From Thermus caldilimi (GTDB lineage: Bacteria; Deinococcota; Deinococci; Deinococcales; Thermaceae): a stretch of DNA of 64,000 nucleotides. The stretch spans positions 2,032,796 through 2,096,795 of the forward strand of contig NZ_CP038452.1 of assembly GCF_004684245.1 (NCBI RefSeq), in the 5' to 3' direction. The notes below the pieces were generated by a model. That model had not been told where the DNA came from and ran no database searches. It saw only the letters and a program-made list of their open reading frames with translations. Position 1 is the first letter of the stretch; every line of letters begins with the position of its first letter. This document shows positions 1 through 10,484 of the stretch, piece by piece. Made by a program: the position numbers and the translations under genes.

Positions 1-139
1 GGGTCATCTCCACGGGGAAGCCCTCGGCAAGGAGCCTTTTCACCTCCTTGGAAACCGCCTGGCGGCTTACCTTTAGGCGTCGGGCCAGGGCCTCGCCGCT
101 TTGGTAGTCCTCGGTGAGGAGGTCCAGAAGCCGGGCCAT
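1..139 (-). CDS. birA: BirA-type protein, N-terminal HTH only (partial)
   Basis: The gene runs off the left edge, so only about 46 N-terminal residues are visible, starting at an ATG whose first base is 139. They form a winged-helix DNA-binding domain of the biotin repressor type: a leading helix, LARRLKVSRQAVSKEVKRL as the helix-turn-helix, then an AEGFPVE turn. In BirA this domain precedes a biotin-protein ligase domain that attaches biotin to acetyl-CoA carboxylase. The gene follows the nucleotidyltransferase stop by 11 bp on the same strand, so the two are probably co-transcribed. The ligase domain is not visible, so a stand-alone HTH regulator remains possible. Confidence 0.6.
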   Translation of the reverse strand, partial: MARLLDLLTEDYQSGEALARRLKVSRQAVSKEVKRLLAEGFPVEMT

Positions 140-150
140 GGGGGTGGTCT

Positions 151-1197
151 TCAGGCCAGCTCCACCTGGGAGAGGTCCCCCAGGATCAGGCGGTGGGCCC
201 GGGGGAGGCCATCGCGGTTTTTCACCTGGGCCCCCACCCCCAGGATGCTTTCCTGCAGGCGTAAGGCCACGTCTTCCAGGATGGCGTGGTCCTCGAGGAT
301 GGAGTACTCCACCTCCGAGCGCACCACCTTGGCCCCGGGCCCTAAGGAGGTGAAGGGCCCGATGTAGGCTCCTTCCACCACCGCTTCCTCCCCGATGAAG
401 GCCGGGCCGATGATGGTGCTTTTCCGCACCCTGGCCCCCTTCTCCACCACCACCCGCCCGGTGAGCTGGCTTTCCCCCACCTCCCCCTCCACCCGGGGTT
501 CCAGTTCTTCCAGGATGAGGCGGTTGGCGTCCAAAAGGTCCTGGGGGCGGCCGGTGTCCTTCCACCAGCCCTCCACCTCCACCCCCACCACCCTCTTCCC
601 CCGGTCGATGAGGCCCTGGATGGCGTCGGTGATCTCGTACTCCCCCCGGGCGGAGGGCTTGAGCCCCTCGATGACCTCGAGCACCTCCGGGGTGAAGACA
701 TAGACCCCGGCCACAGCCAGATTTGAGGGCGGCTCCTTGGGTTTCTCCAGAAGGCGCACGATCCTTTCCCCTTCCAGCACCGCCACCCCGAACTGGCTGG
801 GGTTTTCCACCCGCACCAGGGCGATCACCGCGCTCACCCCTGGGGTGAAGGCCTGGAGAAAGCGGGCGATTCCCTTCTGGAAGAGGTTGTCCCCCAGGTA
901 GAGGACGAAGGGGCTTTGCCCCAGGAAGCCCCTGGCCACCGCCACCGCATGGGCCAGGCCCTGGGGCTCTTCTTGCAAGATGTAGCGCACCCGGTAGCCC
1001 GCAAGGGCCTCGCGGATGTCCTTCTCCGTTTCTGGGGAAACCACCACCCCGATCTCCTCTATCCCCGCTTGCAGGAGGTTTTCCAGACCGTAGTGGAGGA
1101 TGGGCCTTCCCGCCACCCGGATCACGGGTTTGGGCCGGGTGTGGGTCAGGGGGCGAAGCCTCGTGCCCCGTCCGGCAGCCAGAATGAGTCCTTTCAC
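151..1197 (-). CDS. rmlA: Glucose-1-phosphate thymidylyltransferase, long form
   Basis: This 348-residue cytoplasmic nucleotidyltransferase would join a sugar 1-phosphate to dTTP (or UTP), giving an activated sugar for glycan synthesis. The N-terminal Rossmann-like domain has the GRGTR signature at residues 9-13, RPKPV at 21-25 and LGDN near residue 100. The region after about residue 245 has hexapeptide-like repeats typical of a left-handed beta helix, as in long-form RmlA/GlmU-like enzymes. The GTG start at 1197 sits 7 nt after a TATACT -10 box (1205-1210), so the mRNA is probably leaderless. Exact sugar and nucleotide specificity cannot be read from the sequence; a mannose-1-phosphate or UDP-type enzyme is the alternative. 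Confidence 0.8.
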   Translation of the reverse strand: MKGLILAAGRGTRLRPLTHTRPKPVIRVAGRPILHYGLENLLQAGIEEIGVVVSPETEKDIREALAGYRVRYILQEEPQGLAHAVAVARGFLGQSPFVLYLGDNLFQKGIARFLQAFTPGVSAVIALVRVENPSQFGVAVLEGERIVRLLEKPKEPPSNLAVAGVYVFTPEVLEVIEGLKPSARGEYEITDAIQGLIDRGKRVVGVEVEGWWKDTGRPQDLLDANRLILEELEPRVEGEVGESQLTGRVVVEKGARVRKSTIIGPAFIGEEAVVEGAYIGPFTSLGPGAKVVRSEVEYSILEDHAILEDVALRLQESILGVGAQVKNRDGLPRAHRLILGDLSQVELA

Positions 1198-1204
1198 GCT
1201 GCGA

Positions 1205-1221
1205 AGTATACCCCGTAAAAT
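1205..1221. promoter_or_regulatory. Divergent leaderless promoters
   Basis: Two -10 elements lie back to back: TATACT on the minus strand (1210-1205), 7 nt before the GTG at 1197, and TAAAAT on the plus strand (1216-1221), 8 nt before the ATG at 1230. No Shine-Dalgarno sequence precedes either start. This is the leaderless layout known for Thermus and Deinococcus. The two promoters share under 20 bp, so their transcription probably interferes. Confidence 0.6.
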
Positions 1222-1229
1222 GGGGAAGG

Positions 1230-2021
1230 ATGCCCAAGGCCTCCGTGCGTATGGCCTACGCCTACGACCGCCTCCGGGCCTACCCCCCGGAGGTGGCGGG
1301 CCGCATCGCCACCGCCATAGGGAATGCCCTAGGGGTGCGGGGGGAGGAGGCGGCGCTTTTGGAGCTTGGGGTGGGTACCGGGCGCATCGCCCTGCCCCTC
1401 ATCGCCCGGGGATACCGCTACCTGGCCCTGGACAAGGATCCCGCCATGCTGGAGGTCTTCCGCCAAAAGGCGGCGGGAGTTATGCGCAAGGTGCGCCTCA
1501 TAGAGGCCGATGTCCGGGCCATTCCCCTGCCCGACGAGAGCGTGCACGGGGTGATCGTGGTCCACCTCTGGCACCTCCTCCCCGACTGGCCCAAGGCCCT
1601 GGCGGAGGCCCTGAGGGTGCTGAAGCCAGGAGGGGTCCTTTTGGAGGGCTGGGATGAGATGGAGGCGGAGGAGGAGCGCCTGATCCAGGAAAGGTGGCGC
1701 TCCCTAGTGGAGGCGGAGGGCGTGGGGGTGGTGCGGGGCTTGCACAGAAGGCGGCTAGAAGAGGTGGAGGAAGCCCTAAAGCGGCTTGGCCTCAGGCCCA
1801 AGACCAAGCAGGTGGTCCAGTGGCGGGAGGCGCGCACCCTGCGCCAGGCCCTCGAGGCCCTGGAGGAAAGGCTTTACTCCTTCACCCAGCTGGTTCCCGA
1901 AGAGGTACACGAGCGCATCATGCCAAGGCTTTGGGCCTGGGCCGAAGGGGAGTTCGGCGATTTGGACCGCTCCTTCACCCTGGAACGGAGCTTTACCCTG
2001 CGGGCCACCCGCATGGCCTGA
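1230..2021 (+). CDS. Class I SAM-dependent methyltransferase
   Basis: A 263-residue cytoplasmic methyltransferase. Motif I (ELGVGTG, residues 45-51) binds S-adenosylmethionine, followed by an acidic loop (LALDKDPAML), an ADVRAIPLPDESV segment and a VLKPGG motif. The arrangement matches the UbiE/Methyltransf_11 group. The C-terminal third is helix-rich and probably recognises substrate, but I cannot tell whether that is a small molecule, lipid, RNA or protein. I chose ATG 1230 because a TAAAAT box ends 8 nt upstream; an in-frame ATG at 1251 would remove only seven residues. The gene stands alone between divergent rmlA and yjbQ. Naming it a ubiquinone/menaquinone enzyme would be a guess. Confidence 0.75.
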   Translation: MPKASVRMAYAYDRLRAYPPEVAGRIATAIGNALGVRGEEAALLELGVGTGRIALPLIARGYRYLALDKDPAMLEVFRQKAAGVMRKVRLIEADVRAIPLPDESVHGVIVVHLWHLLPDWPKALAEALRVLKPGGVLLEGWDEMEAEEERLIQERWRSLVEAEGVGVVRGLHRRRLEEVEEALKRLGLRPKTKQVVQWREARTLRQALEALEERLYSFTQLVPEEVHERIMPRLWAWAEGEFGDLDRSFTLERSFTLRATRMA

Positions 2022-2098
2022 TACCACCCCATCCCGGCAGGGCCACGCTTAAGCCCCTTCTTAAGGGATTTGCCTTCGTGGCCTGCTAGGCTTGAAGG

Positions 2099-2479
2099 AT
2101 GAAGACCATCCGCATCCCCACCCCCAAGGAAGGTTTGGTGAACATCACCCGCCAGGTGGAGGAGGTCTTGGCCGGGCACACCGGCTTGGTCTACCTCTTC
2201 GTTCCCCACACCACCTGTGGCCTCACCGTGCAGGAGGGGGCGGACCCCGATGTGGCCCACGACCTTCTCGCCCGCCTGGAGGAGCTGGCCCCCAGGGTGC
2301 ATCCCAAGGACCGGCATGCGGAAGGAAACTCCCACGCCCACCTGAAAAGCCTCCTCACCGGGGTGCACCTCCTCCTTCCCGCCGAGGGAGGGAGGCTTAG
2401 GCTTGGCCGCTGGCAGCAGGTTTTCCTAGCGGAGTTCGACGGACCGAGGATGCGGGAGGTGTGGGTCAAGCTCCTCTAG
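2099..2479 (+). CDS. yjbQ: YjbQ/UPF0047 family protein
   Basis: 126 residues, the usual length of this single-domain family. The signature VYLFVPHTTCGLTVQEG near residues 36-52 and the downstream HAHLKSLLTG segment supply the conserved histidines and acidic residues of the YjbQ beta-barrel fold. Members have been reported with weak thiamine-phosphate synthase activity, but the physiological role is unsettled. A TAGGCT box ends 6 nt before the ATG, consistent with a leaderless transcript. It converges with the Rel/SpoT gene: the two stops are about 10 bp apart with no clear terminator between them. Confidence 0.8.
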   Translation: MKTIRIPTPKEGLVNITRQVEEVLAGHTGLVYLFVPHTTCGLTVQEGADPDVAHDLLARLEELAPRVHPKDRHAEGNSHAHLKSLLTGVHLLLPAEGGRLRLGRWQQVFLAEFDGPRMREVWVKLL

Positions 2480-2489
2480 CCGGGCCCGC

Positions 2490-4670
<2,181 letters not shown>

Positions 4671-4690
4671 CCTTTTTCAGTGTAGCACCC

Positions 4691-7018
4691 CTAGGAGGTG
4701 AGCTCCAGGAGGAAGGCGGAGAGGCTGGTTTTTTCCAGCAAGGCCACCAGGGTGCGGCCCTTGCGGGGGGCCAGGACCAAGGCCTTTTCCTTAAGGAGGA
4801 TGGCCGCAGGCCCCCGGGTCTGGCCCAGGCTTTTATCCAGCTGGTCCAGGGCCTGGACCAGGGCTTCCAGGGGTTCCCTGGGCAGGGGCAAAGCCTCCCC
4901 CAGGTAGCCCAGCACCTCCACCCCAGGCAGGCGCAAGGGGGAGAGTTCCGCCCCCAGCTCCTCTGGGGAAGCTACCTGGGACCCGGATGGCGTGGCCTGG
5001 GCTTGGGCCCTTCCTTGGTCGAAGACCCCCAGGAGGGCCTCGAGGTCCTCGCCTCTGATCTCCTGGAGCACGGCCTTGGCGGCTTCCCGCTCCTTTTCCA
5101 GCTCCCGCAGAAGGGCTTCCGCCTGGCCCAGGGTCTTCTCCACCTGGAGGAGGCCTTGGGGGCCCAGGCGGGGAAGCTTTTCCTGGGCGCTTTTCAGCAC
5201 CGGCAAAAGGGCCTTTAGGCGGCGATTCGTTTCGCTCTGGAACCCCTCGAGGCGGGCGTAAGCCTGGAAGAAGGCGGTGAGGCGGGTGGTGAGCTCCTCC
5301 CGCTTCACCTCCATCCGCCGCTTTAAGGCCTCCAGGGCCCGGGCGATGGGGCTGGGGTCGGGGAGGGGCTTGCCCTTTTCCTCGGCGATGGCCCGCAAGA
5401 CCCCCTCCCCCCCAAAGCCCCGGAAGCGCTCCGCCAGGGCCTGGAGGCGGGAGAGCTCCAGAAGGGCTTCCTGCCGGGCCTGGGCCTTGGCGTCCTCCAG
5501 GCTTTTCCGTAAGGATCCCAGGTCGGGAAGGCCTCCCTGGGCCAAAAGGGCCTCCGCCTCGGCCACCTTCTCCTTTAGGCCCAGGGCCAGGGCCTCGGGC
5601 TTTAGAGCCTCCAGGGCCTTGGCCGCCTCGGCGAGCTTGGCCCTTAGGGCGGCTTCCTCCCCCTGGGCCCTAAGGAGTTCGGCGTACCGGGCCCGCACCT
5701 CGGGAAGCCTCTGGGGAAGGGCTTCCATGGGGAGGGCCTGCAGTTCCTCCAGAAGGGGGCGGAAGGCCCCGCCCTTCTCCTTGAGCTCCTCCACCAGGGC
5801 TTCCTTTTCCTGGAGGAGGCGCTTTTCCTCCTCCGCCTTGCGCCGGGCCTCCGCCTCGAGGCGCCGGAGCTCCTCCTCCAGGGGAAGGAGGTCGGGGTAG
5901 CCTCCCTCCTCCAGGGTTTCCTCCGCCAGCTGCAAGGCCCGTTGCAGGGGGAGCTTGGCTTCCTCGGGCAGGGGAAGGAGGCGCAGGGCCTCCTCTAGCT
6001 GGATCAGGCGGGCCCGCTTCTCCGCCTTAAGGTTCCGCTCGGCCTCCTGGAAGGCCTCCTCCAGGGCTTTGAGCTTTTCCCCCACGGAGGTGCCCGTCTC
6101 CAGGAGGGCCTGGACCTCGGCGAGAAGGGGGCTTACCGTGGCCCTTTCCACCAGGGGAGCGAAGCGGCGTAGGAGCTCCTCCAGCCTGCGCCGCTCCTCC
6201 TCCACCTCCAGGGCCAGGATCCGCTGGCTGGCCTCCTGGGATAGGGCCTCGAGGTCCACCAGTAGCTCCCCTTCCAGCTCGGAAGCCTCCTCCACGGTGA
6301 GGAAGACGTCGGTGGGATGGGAGGGTGTTTCCACCCGGGGCGGGGTTTCTGAGGGGGTTTCCTGAGTTTCAAAGACGATCTCCGGCAGGGTAGGGGCCTT
6401 GACGGCGCTGGACTCCAGAAACTTCCGTAGCTCCAGGGCCAGGCTCCGGGCCCGCTCCACCTCCGCCTGGGCCAGGATGCCCTCCTCTTGCGCCCGGCGG
6501 AGGGTTTCCACCAGGCTCTCCAAACGCCGCACCTTGGGCCCTCCCAGGTGGTGCACCCGTTCCAGGGTCTCCTCCAGGTGGGCCAGGTCCTTGGCCTGGC
6601 GCAGGAGGGCCTCCTCCAGCTTCTCCTCCAGGGCCTCCAAAAGCTGCTCCCCCTCCGCCAAAAGCCCGGCGTCCGGGGTCTGGCGCAGGCGGTTGACCAG
6701 GGCCCGGAGGCGGGCCACCTCCGGCCAGTCCACATAGAGCCCGAAGCGCCTCAAGCCTTGTTCCAGCTTGGCCAGCCTGGCCCCCTGCCCTTCCATTTGG
6801 GCCAGGATGTCCTCCACCAGCCGCCTGGCCTCCTCCGGGCGCATGCGGGCCTGGAGCTCGCGGTAGACCAGGCCCTTCAGGAGGTGGGCCCCGTCCGCAG
6901 GGGTGAGCTCGGAAGGCCGTTTGCCCAGGCGCTTTAGCCCCTCCTCCAGCACCGCCTCGGCCCTGGTGCCCAGATGGGGGCGGATAGCCTCCAGGATGGT
7001 TTGGTAGACGTCCGGCAT
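4691..7018 (-). CDS. Large coiled-coil protein of unknown function
   Basis: 775 residues, dominated by Glu/Leu/Ala/Arg heptads from about 90 to 680, predicting long coiled coils of an SMC- or golgin-like kind but without ATPase motifs. No signal peptide or membrane helix is visible. Residues 1-90 form a separate helical segment. The last 80 or so residues break the coiled-coil pattern: a hydrophobic strand (GVEVLGYLGEAL), a helix, then strands GPAAILLKEKALVLAP and TLVALLEKT, an order reminiscent of Roadblock/LC7 domains (my inference). The ATG lies 2 bp after the MscS stop, so the two are translated from one message. I do not recognise a named family. Structural scaffold or cell-envelope organiser are possibilities only. 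Confidence 0.7.
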   Translation of the reverse strand: MPDVYQTILEAIRPHLGTRAEAVLEEGLKRLGKRPSELTPADGAHLLKGLVYRELQARMRPEEARRLVEDILAQMEGQGARLAKLEQGLRRFGLYVDWPEVARLRALVNRLRQTPDAGLLAEGEQLLEALEEKLEEALLRQAKDLAHLEETLERVHHLGGPKVRRLESLVETLRRAQEEGILAQAEVERARSLALELRKFLESSAVKAPTLPEIVFETQETPSETPPRVETPSHPTDVFLTVEEASELEGELLVDLEALSQEASQRILALEVEEERRRLEELLRRFAPLVERATVSPLLAEVQALLETGTSVGEKLKALEEAFQEAERNLKAEKRARLIQLEEALRLLPLPEEAKLPLQRALQLAEETLEEGGYPDLLPLEEELRRLEAEARRKAEEEKRLLQEKEALVEELKEKGGAFRPLLEELQALPMEALPQRLPEVRARYAELLRAQGEEAALRAKLAEAAKALEALKPEALALGLKEKVAEAEALLAQGGLPDLGSLRKSLEDAKAQARQEALLELSRLQALAERFRGFGGEGVLRAIAEEKGKPLPDPSPIARALEALKRRMEVKREELTTRLTAFFQAYARLEGFQSETNRRLKALLPVLKSAQEKLPRLGPQGLLQVEKTLGQAEALLRELEKEREAAKAVLQEIRGEDLEALLGVFDQGRAQAQATPSGSQVASPEELGAELSPLRLPGVEVLGYLGEALPLPREPLEALVQALDQLDKSLGQTRGPAAILLKEKALVLAPRKGRTLVALLEKTSLSAFLLELTS

Positions 7019-7020
7019 CC

Positions 7021-8076
7021 TTACGCTCCCTTCTCCAGCCTAAGGGGTTCGCCGAAGTAGAGCTTCTGGTGGGGATAGGGGATCTCTATGCCCTCACGGT
7101 CCAGGCGGTTTTTGATGCGGCGGCGGAACTCCCGGGCCACCGCCCATTGCTGGGCGGGCCTGGTGTTGAAGAGGACCCGGATGACCACGGCGCTTTGGTC
7201 CAGGTTCTGCACCCCCAGGACCTCCGGGGGTTCGGTGAACCGGTCCTGCCACTCCGGATCCTGGTGGAAGCGAGCCACCTCGTCTTGGAACACCGCCAAA
7301 ACCCGGTCCAGGTCCTCCTTGTAGGCCACCCCCACGTCCACCACCGCCCGGCTCCACTCCTGGGTGAGGACCGTCACCTGGCGCACCTCGGAGTTGGGGA
7401 TGAAGTGGACCCGGCCCTCCAGATCCCGGAGGACGGTGAGGCGCAGGTTGAAGCGCTCCACCTGCCCCCCCACCCCGTTGAGAAGCACGATATCCCCCAC
7501 CCCGTACTGGTCCTCCAGGAGGATGAAAAACCCGTTGATGAAGTCCCGGATCAGGTTCTGGGCGGCGAAGCTGATGGCCAACCCCGCCACCCCCGCCCCC
7601 GCCAGGAGGGCGGTGACGTTGAAGCCCAGGTTGGAAAGGAGGAAGAGCCCCCCCAGGGTGAGGATGGCTATCTTCAGCACGGAATCCGCCACGGTCCTCA
7701 GGGTTCGGCGCCGTACCGCTTCCCGGGTGAGCTCCCCTTCGGGCTCGGGAAGCCTTGCGAGGAGGAGGGGCGCCAGGCGGTAGGCCACAAAGGTAAGGCC
7801 CACCACCGCTAAGACGGTTAGGCCCCGGCTTCCCAGCCACTGGGCGAGGGCCTTCCCCCAGGTGGCCAGGGGTTCCAGGGGCCAGGCGAGGGCGTGGGCC
7901 AGGTAGCTCAGGGCCAGGAGGACCACCACCCCCCACCAGAGGAAGCCCAGGGCCTGGAAGAAGCGGTCGTCCCGCTCCGTGGGGGTGAGGCGCCCCAGGG
8001 CGTTCAGGGCCCTGGCTCCGTAGAGGGCTAAAAGCCAGGCCAGAAGGAGGGCGAGGGCTGCGTGTAGGGCCACCAT
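7021..8076 (-). CDS. mscS: MscS-family mechanosensitive channel
   Basis: 351 residues with several N-terminal hydrophobic segments and a glycine/alanine-rich pore helix (LLAGAGVAGLAISFAAQNLIRD, roughly 155-177), followed by the MscS beta domain (GFFILLEDQYGVGDIV) and an alpha/beta C-terminal region. MscS channels sit in the inner membrane and release solutes when membrane tension rises after osmotic downshock. A TATACT box (8083-8088 on the minus strand) ends 6 nt before the ATG, giving a leaderless message. The next gene, the 775-residue coiled-coil protein, follows after 2 bp, which is an unusual partner for MscS. Confidence 0.88.
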   Translation of the reverse strand: MVALHAALALLLAWLLALYGARALNALGRLTPTERDDRFFQALGFLWWGVVVLLALSYLAHALAWPLEPLATWGKALAQWLGSRGLTVLAVVGLTFVAYRLAPLLLARLPEPEGELTREAVRRRTLRTVADSVLKIAILTLGGLFLLSNLGFNVTALLAGAGVAGLAISFAAQNLIRDFINGFFILLEDQYGVGDIVLLNGVGGQVERFNLRLTVLRDLEGRVHFIPNSEVRQVTVLTQEWSRAVVDVGVAYKEDLDRVLAVFQDEVARFHQDPEWQDRFTEPPEVLGVQNLDQSAVVIRVLFNTRPAQQWAVAREFRRRIKNRLDREGIEIPYPHQKLYFGEPLRLEKGA

Positions 8077-8082
8077 GGTGGG

Positions 8083-8102
8083 AGTATATCCCCGGGTATA
8101 TT
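8083..8102. promoter_or_regulatory. Divergent leaderless promoters, mscS / hemQ
   Basis: Minus strand: TATACT at 8088-8083, 6 nt before the mscS ATG. Plus strand: TATATT at 8097-8102, 6 nt before the hemQ ATG at 8109. The two boxes flank a CCCCGGG core and lie only 8 bp apart, so RNA polymerase could probably occupy only one at a time. Confidence 0.6.
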
Positions 8103-8108
8103 GGGGGC

Positions 8109-8861
8109 ATGGGAGGTTACATTCCTGAGCCCACCTTCACCCTCGAGGGCTGGCACATCCTTCACGACTTCCGCCGCCTGGACCATGCCGCCTGGTTCGC
8201 CGCCCCCAAGGAGGAACGGCAGGCCGCCTGGGAGGAGCTTTCGGAAATCCTGGGGGAGTGGGAAAAGGTGGAGGCGGAGGGCAAGGGGTCCTTCGGCGTG
8301 TACCAGGTGATCACCCCCAAGGCCGACCTCCTCTTCCTGAACCTGAGGGAGAACCTGGACGCCCTCCTGGAGGTGGAGGCCAGGCTCAACAAGAGCCTCT
8401 TTGCCCGCTATCTAAGCCCCGCCTACGGGTTTTACTCGGTGGTGGAGCTGGGAAGCCAGACCGGGCCCCTGGACCCCGAGGCCCCCTACATCAAGCCCCG
8501 CCTGACCCCCAGGGTGCCCAAGACGGGCTACGTCTGCTTCTACCCCATGAACAAGCGCCGCCAGGGCCAGGATAACTGGTACCTGCTCCCCGCCAAGGAG
8601 CGGGCGGAGCTCATGAAGGCCCACGGGGAGACCGGGAGGAAGTACCAGGGCAAGGTCTTGCAGGTGATCAGCGGGGCCCAGGGCCTGGACGACTGGGAGT
8701 GGGGGGTGGACCTCTTCAGCGAGGACCCCATCCAGTTCAAGAAGATCGTGTACGAGATGCGCTTTGACGAGGTATCCGCCCGCTTTGGCGAGTTCGGGCC
8801 CTTCTACGTGGGCAAGCGCCTCAGCCAAGAGGCCCTGGCCCGCTTCCTGAAGGTGGGGTGA
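8109..8861 (+). CDS. hemQ: Coproheme decarboxylase HemQ (chlorite dismutase family)
   Basis: 250 residues, the usual length of HemQ, which turns coproheme III into heme b with peroxide in the coproporphyrin-dependent pathway of monoderm and Deinococcota-type bacteria. The signature YPMNKRRQGQDNWYLLP begins at Tyr145, matching the catalytic tyrosine position of HemQ, and H172 in KAHGETGRKY matches the proximal heme ligand. True chlorite dismutases carry an arginine-based distal site that I do not see here. The ATG is 6 nt after TATATT. It is followed 3 bp later by a half-length paralogue, so the two form an operon. Confidence 0.9.
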   Translation: MGGYIPEPTFTLEGWHILHDFRRLDHAAWFAAPKEERQAAWEELSEILGEWEKVEAEGKGSFGVYQVITPKADLLFLNLRENLDALLEVEARLNKSLFARYLSPAYGFYSVVELGSQTGPLDPEAPYIKPRLTPRVPKTGYVCFYPMNKRRQGQDNWYLLPAKERAELMKAHGETGRKYQGKVLQVISGAQGLDDWEWGVDLFSEDPIQFKKIVYEMRFDEVSARFGEFGPFYVGKRLSQEALARFLKVG

Positions 8862-8864
8862 GGT

Positions 8865-9356
8865 ATGCCGCACCTTTGGGGGTTTAGCCTCTACAGGCTT
8901 TTGCCGGAGTTCCGCCGCCTCGAGGCCGAGCATCAGGAACACCTGAAGGAGGAGTTCGCCCAGTTCCTAACCCGCTGGCAGGAAAAGGAGGGCTTCCTCC
9001 AGGTCTACAGCCTGGTGGGGCTTTCCCCCGAGGCCGATTTCCTCCTCTGGCAGGGGGCCTCGCACCCCAAGGCCCTCCAGGCCCTGAGGCGGGAGATGCA
9101 CCGCACCCGCCTCATGGGGTTCCTGGAGCCCGTGGCCCTTTACCTGGGCCAAGGGGAAGGGGAGCCCTCGGGGGAGTTTTTGGCCCTTTTCCACTTTGGC
9201 CTGGAGGGAGGCCCGCCCGAGGGGGCGAGGACCTTCCAGGGGGAGGGGCTTTTGGCCCTCGAGGGGCCCTGGGAAGTGCTCTTCCCCCTGGCCCTGCGGG
9301 AAGGGGGGTACCTTGCCGCCCGGCGCACCCCCAGGGAGCTTTTGGACGAGCTTTAA
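8865..9356 (+). CDS. HemQ/chlorite-dismutase-like half-domain protein
   Basis: 163 residues. The first about 100 residues follow the pattern of the N-terminal half of HemQ upstream: FLQVYSLVGLSPEADFLLWQG parallels GVYQVITPKADLLFLNLRE, and the helix before RLMGFLEPVALYLG parallels the one before RYLSPAYGFYSVVELG. The heme-binding half with the YPM motif and proximal histidine is absent, and the C-terminal 60 residues are divergent. It therefore looks like a degenerate duplicate that cannot bind heme in the usual way. Its start is 3 bp after the hemQ stop, so it is co-translated. A structural partner of HemQ or a substrate-handling protein are inferences. Confidence 0.6.
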   Translation: MPHLWGFSLYRLLPEFRRLEAEHQEHLKEEFAQFLTRWQEKEGFLQVYSLVGLSPEADFLLWQGASHPKALQALRREMHRTRLMGFLEPVALYLGQGEGEPSGEFLALFHFGLEGGPPEGARTFQGEGLLALEGPWEVLFPLALREGGYLAARRTPRELLDEL

Positions 9357-9967
9357 AGGGAGGCCCAGAGGGCCAGGCCCCCGAAAAGGAGAAGGCCCAG
9401 AAGCAGGGTGAGGAGGGCCGGACGCCGGGTTTTGCGCAGGAAGAGGCTCAGGAGCAGGCCGGTGAGGCTCACCAGGGCCAGGAAGAGAGCGGAAAGGTCT
9501 ATGACCCATTTCCAGGCTCCTGGGGTATCCCGGCCCTTGTGCAGGTCGTTGAGGGCCGCCACCAGACCGGCCTCCGTGAGGCTTAGGGTGTACGCCCCCG
9601 TCTTCAGGTCCACCTGGGCATCGGCTCCGTAGCCGGGGGCCCGGAAGGAAAGCCAGGCCTGGCCCCCGCTTTGGCCGTACTCGGAAACCCGCCCCTTAAG
9701 CCCGAGGGCCCGGAGGTCCTCGGAAAGCCTCAGCCAGTCCACGGCCTCTCCCTGCAGGTAAGGGGCACCGGGCAGGGTTCCGGTGAGCTTCCTCACCCGC
9801 CCTTCCCCGAACCACTCGGGGTGGTTCAGGGTGAGGCCGGTGAGGGCGAAGAAGAGGACCGCCATCAGGGCCAGCATGGAAAGGTAGAGGTGAAGGACCC
9901 GGGCCCAGGCGTAAAGGCGGGCCCTGAGGGGGCTGGCCCCGCTTTTAGGCTTTCCTGCGGTAATCAA
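9353..9967 (-). CDS. PepSY-associated transmembrane protein
   Basis: 204 residues with a long hydrophobic helix near residues 22-48, a PepSY-like external domain (EAVDWLRLSEDLRALGLKGRVSEYG...YTLSLTEAG), then LNDLHKGRDTPGAWKWVIDLSALFLALVSLTGLLLSL and a final helix. This matches PepSY_TM proteins, inner-membrane proteins linked to iron reduction and extracytoplasmic electron transfer. The TTG start at 9967 is supported by GGAGGTGA about 5 nt upstream. It overlaps the DUF2271 gene by 23 bp and is the last gene of the apbE operon. Its stop shares a TTAA with the convergent stop at 9356. The histidines in LNDLHKG and VLHLYLS could bind heme, but this is not shown. Confidence 0.8.
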   Translation of the reverse strand: MITAGKPKSGASPLRARLYAWARVLHLYLSMLALMAVLFFALTGLTLNHPEWFGEGRVRKLTGTLPGAPYLQGEAVDWLRLSEDLRALGLKGRVSEYGQSGGQAWLSFRAPGYGADAQVDLKTGAYTLSLTEAGLVAALNDLHKGRDTPGAWKWVIDLSALFLALVSLTGLLLSLFLRKTRRPALLTLLLGLLLFGGLALWASL

Positions 9968-10484
9968 GGCTCACCTCCCTAAGCTCCCCCCTTAAGGGGT
10001 AGGTTTTCTGGAAGGGCTTCTCCCCGATCTCCACCCTTTCCCGGAAGAGCTCGTAGGGGCCATGCTCCCGGGCGTATTCCACGCACACGTAATAGCCCCC
10101 CTGGGGCACGGCGCGGCCCCGGTCGTCCAGACCATTCCAGGCCAGGGTGTACTGCCCTGGGGGGCGGGTGGGGCCGGAAAGGGTGCGCATGGCCTCGAGG
10201 CTCCCCAGGGTGAAGTAGCGCCGGAGGGCGTTCCACCACCGCTCCCCCTTCCCCGGCATGAGGAAAAGCCCCAGGGTGCGGACCAGGTTCCCCTTCTCGT
10301 CCTCCACGTACACGGCCACGTAAGGGGCCCGGTAGCGGAACCCTCCTCCCTCGTAGGTGAAGCTGACCCTGAGCTCCATCCCTTGCGGCCAGGCCTTGCC
10401 TTGGGCCCTGGCCAACCCCAGGGCCAGGGCTCCGCCCAACACCCTTCGGAAAAAGCTTCTGCGGCTGTAATAGCGCTTAAGCAT
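9945..10484 (-). CDS. DUF2271 protein with a Tat signal
   Basis: 179 residues starting at MLKRYYSRRSFFRR. The SRRSFFRR motif followed by a hydrophobic stretch ending ...LARAQG is a good twin-arginine signal, so the protein is exported folded. The body is a FlgD-like beta-sandwich: PYVAVYVEDEKGNLVRTLGLF, then YTLAWNGLDDRGRAVPQGGYYVCVEYAREHG, which is the DUF2271 pattern. DUF2271 genes are often found beside apbE and PepSY genes in flavinylation-based extracytoplasmic redox loci. The start at 10484 overlaps the apbE stop by 8 bp; an upstream in-frame extension exists but would bury the Tat signal. Confidence 0.78.
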   Translation of the reverse strand: MLKRYYSRRSFFRRVLGGALALGLARAQGKAWPQGMELRVSFTYEGGGFRYRAPYVAVYVEDEKGNLVRTLGLFLMPGKGERWWNALRRYFTLGSLEAMRTLSGPTRPPGQYTLAWNGLDDRGRAVPQGGYYVCVEYAREHGPYELFRERVEIGEKPFQKTYPLRGELREVSLDYRRKA

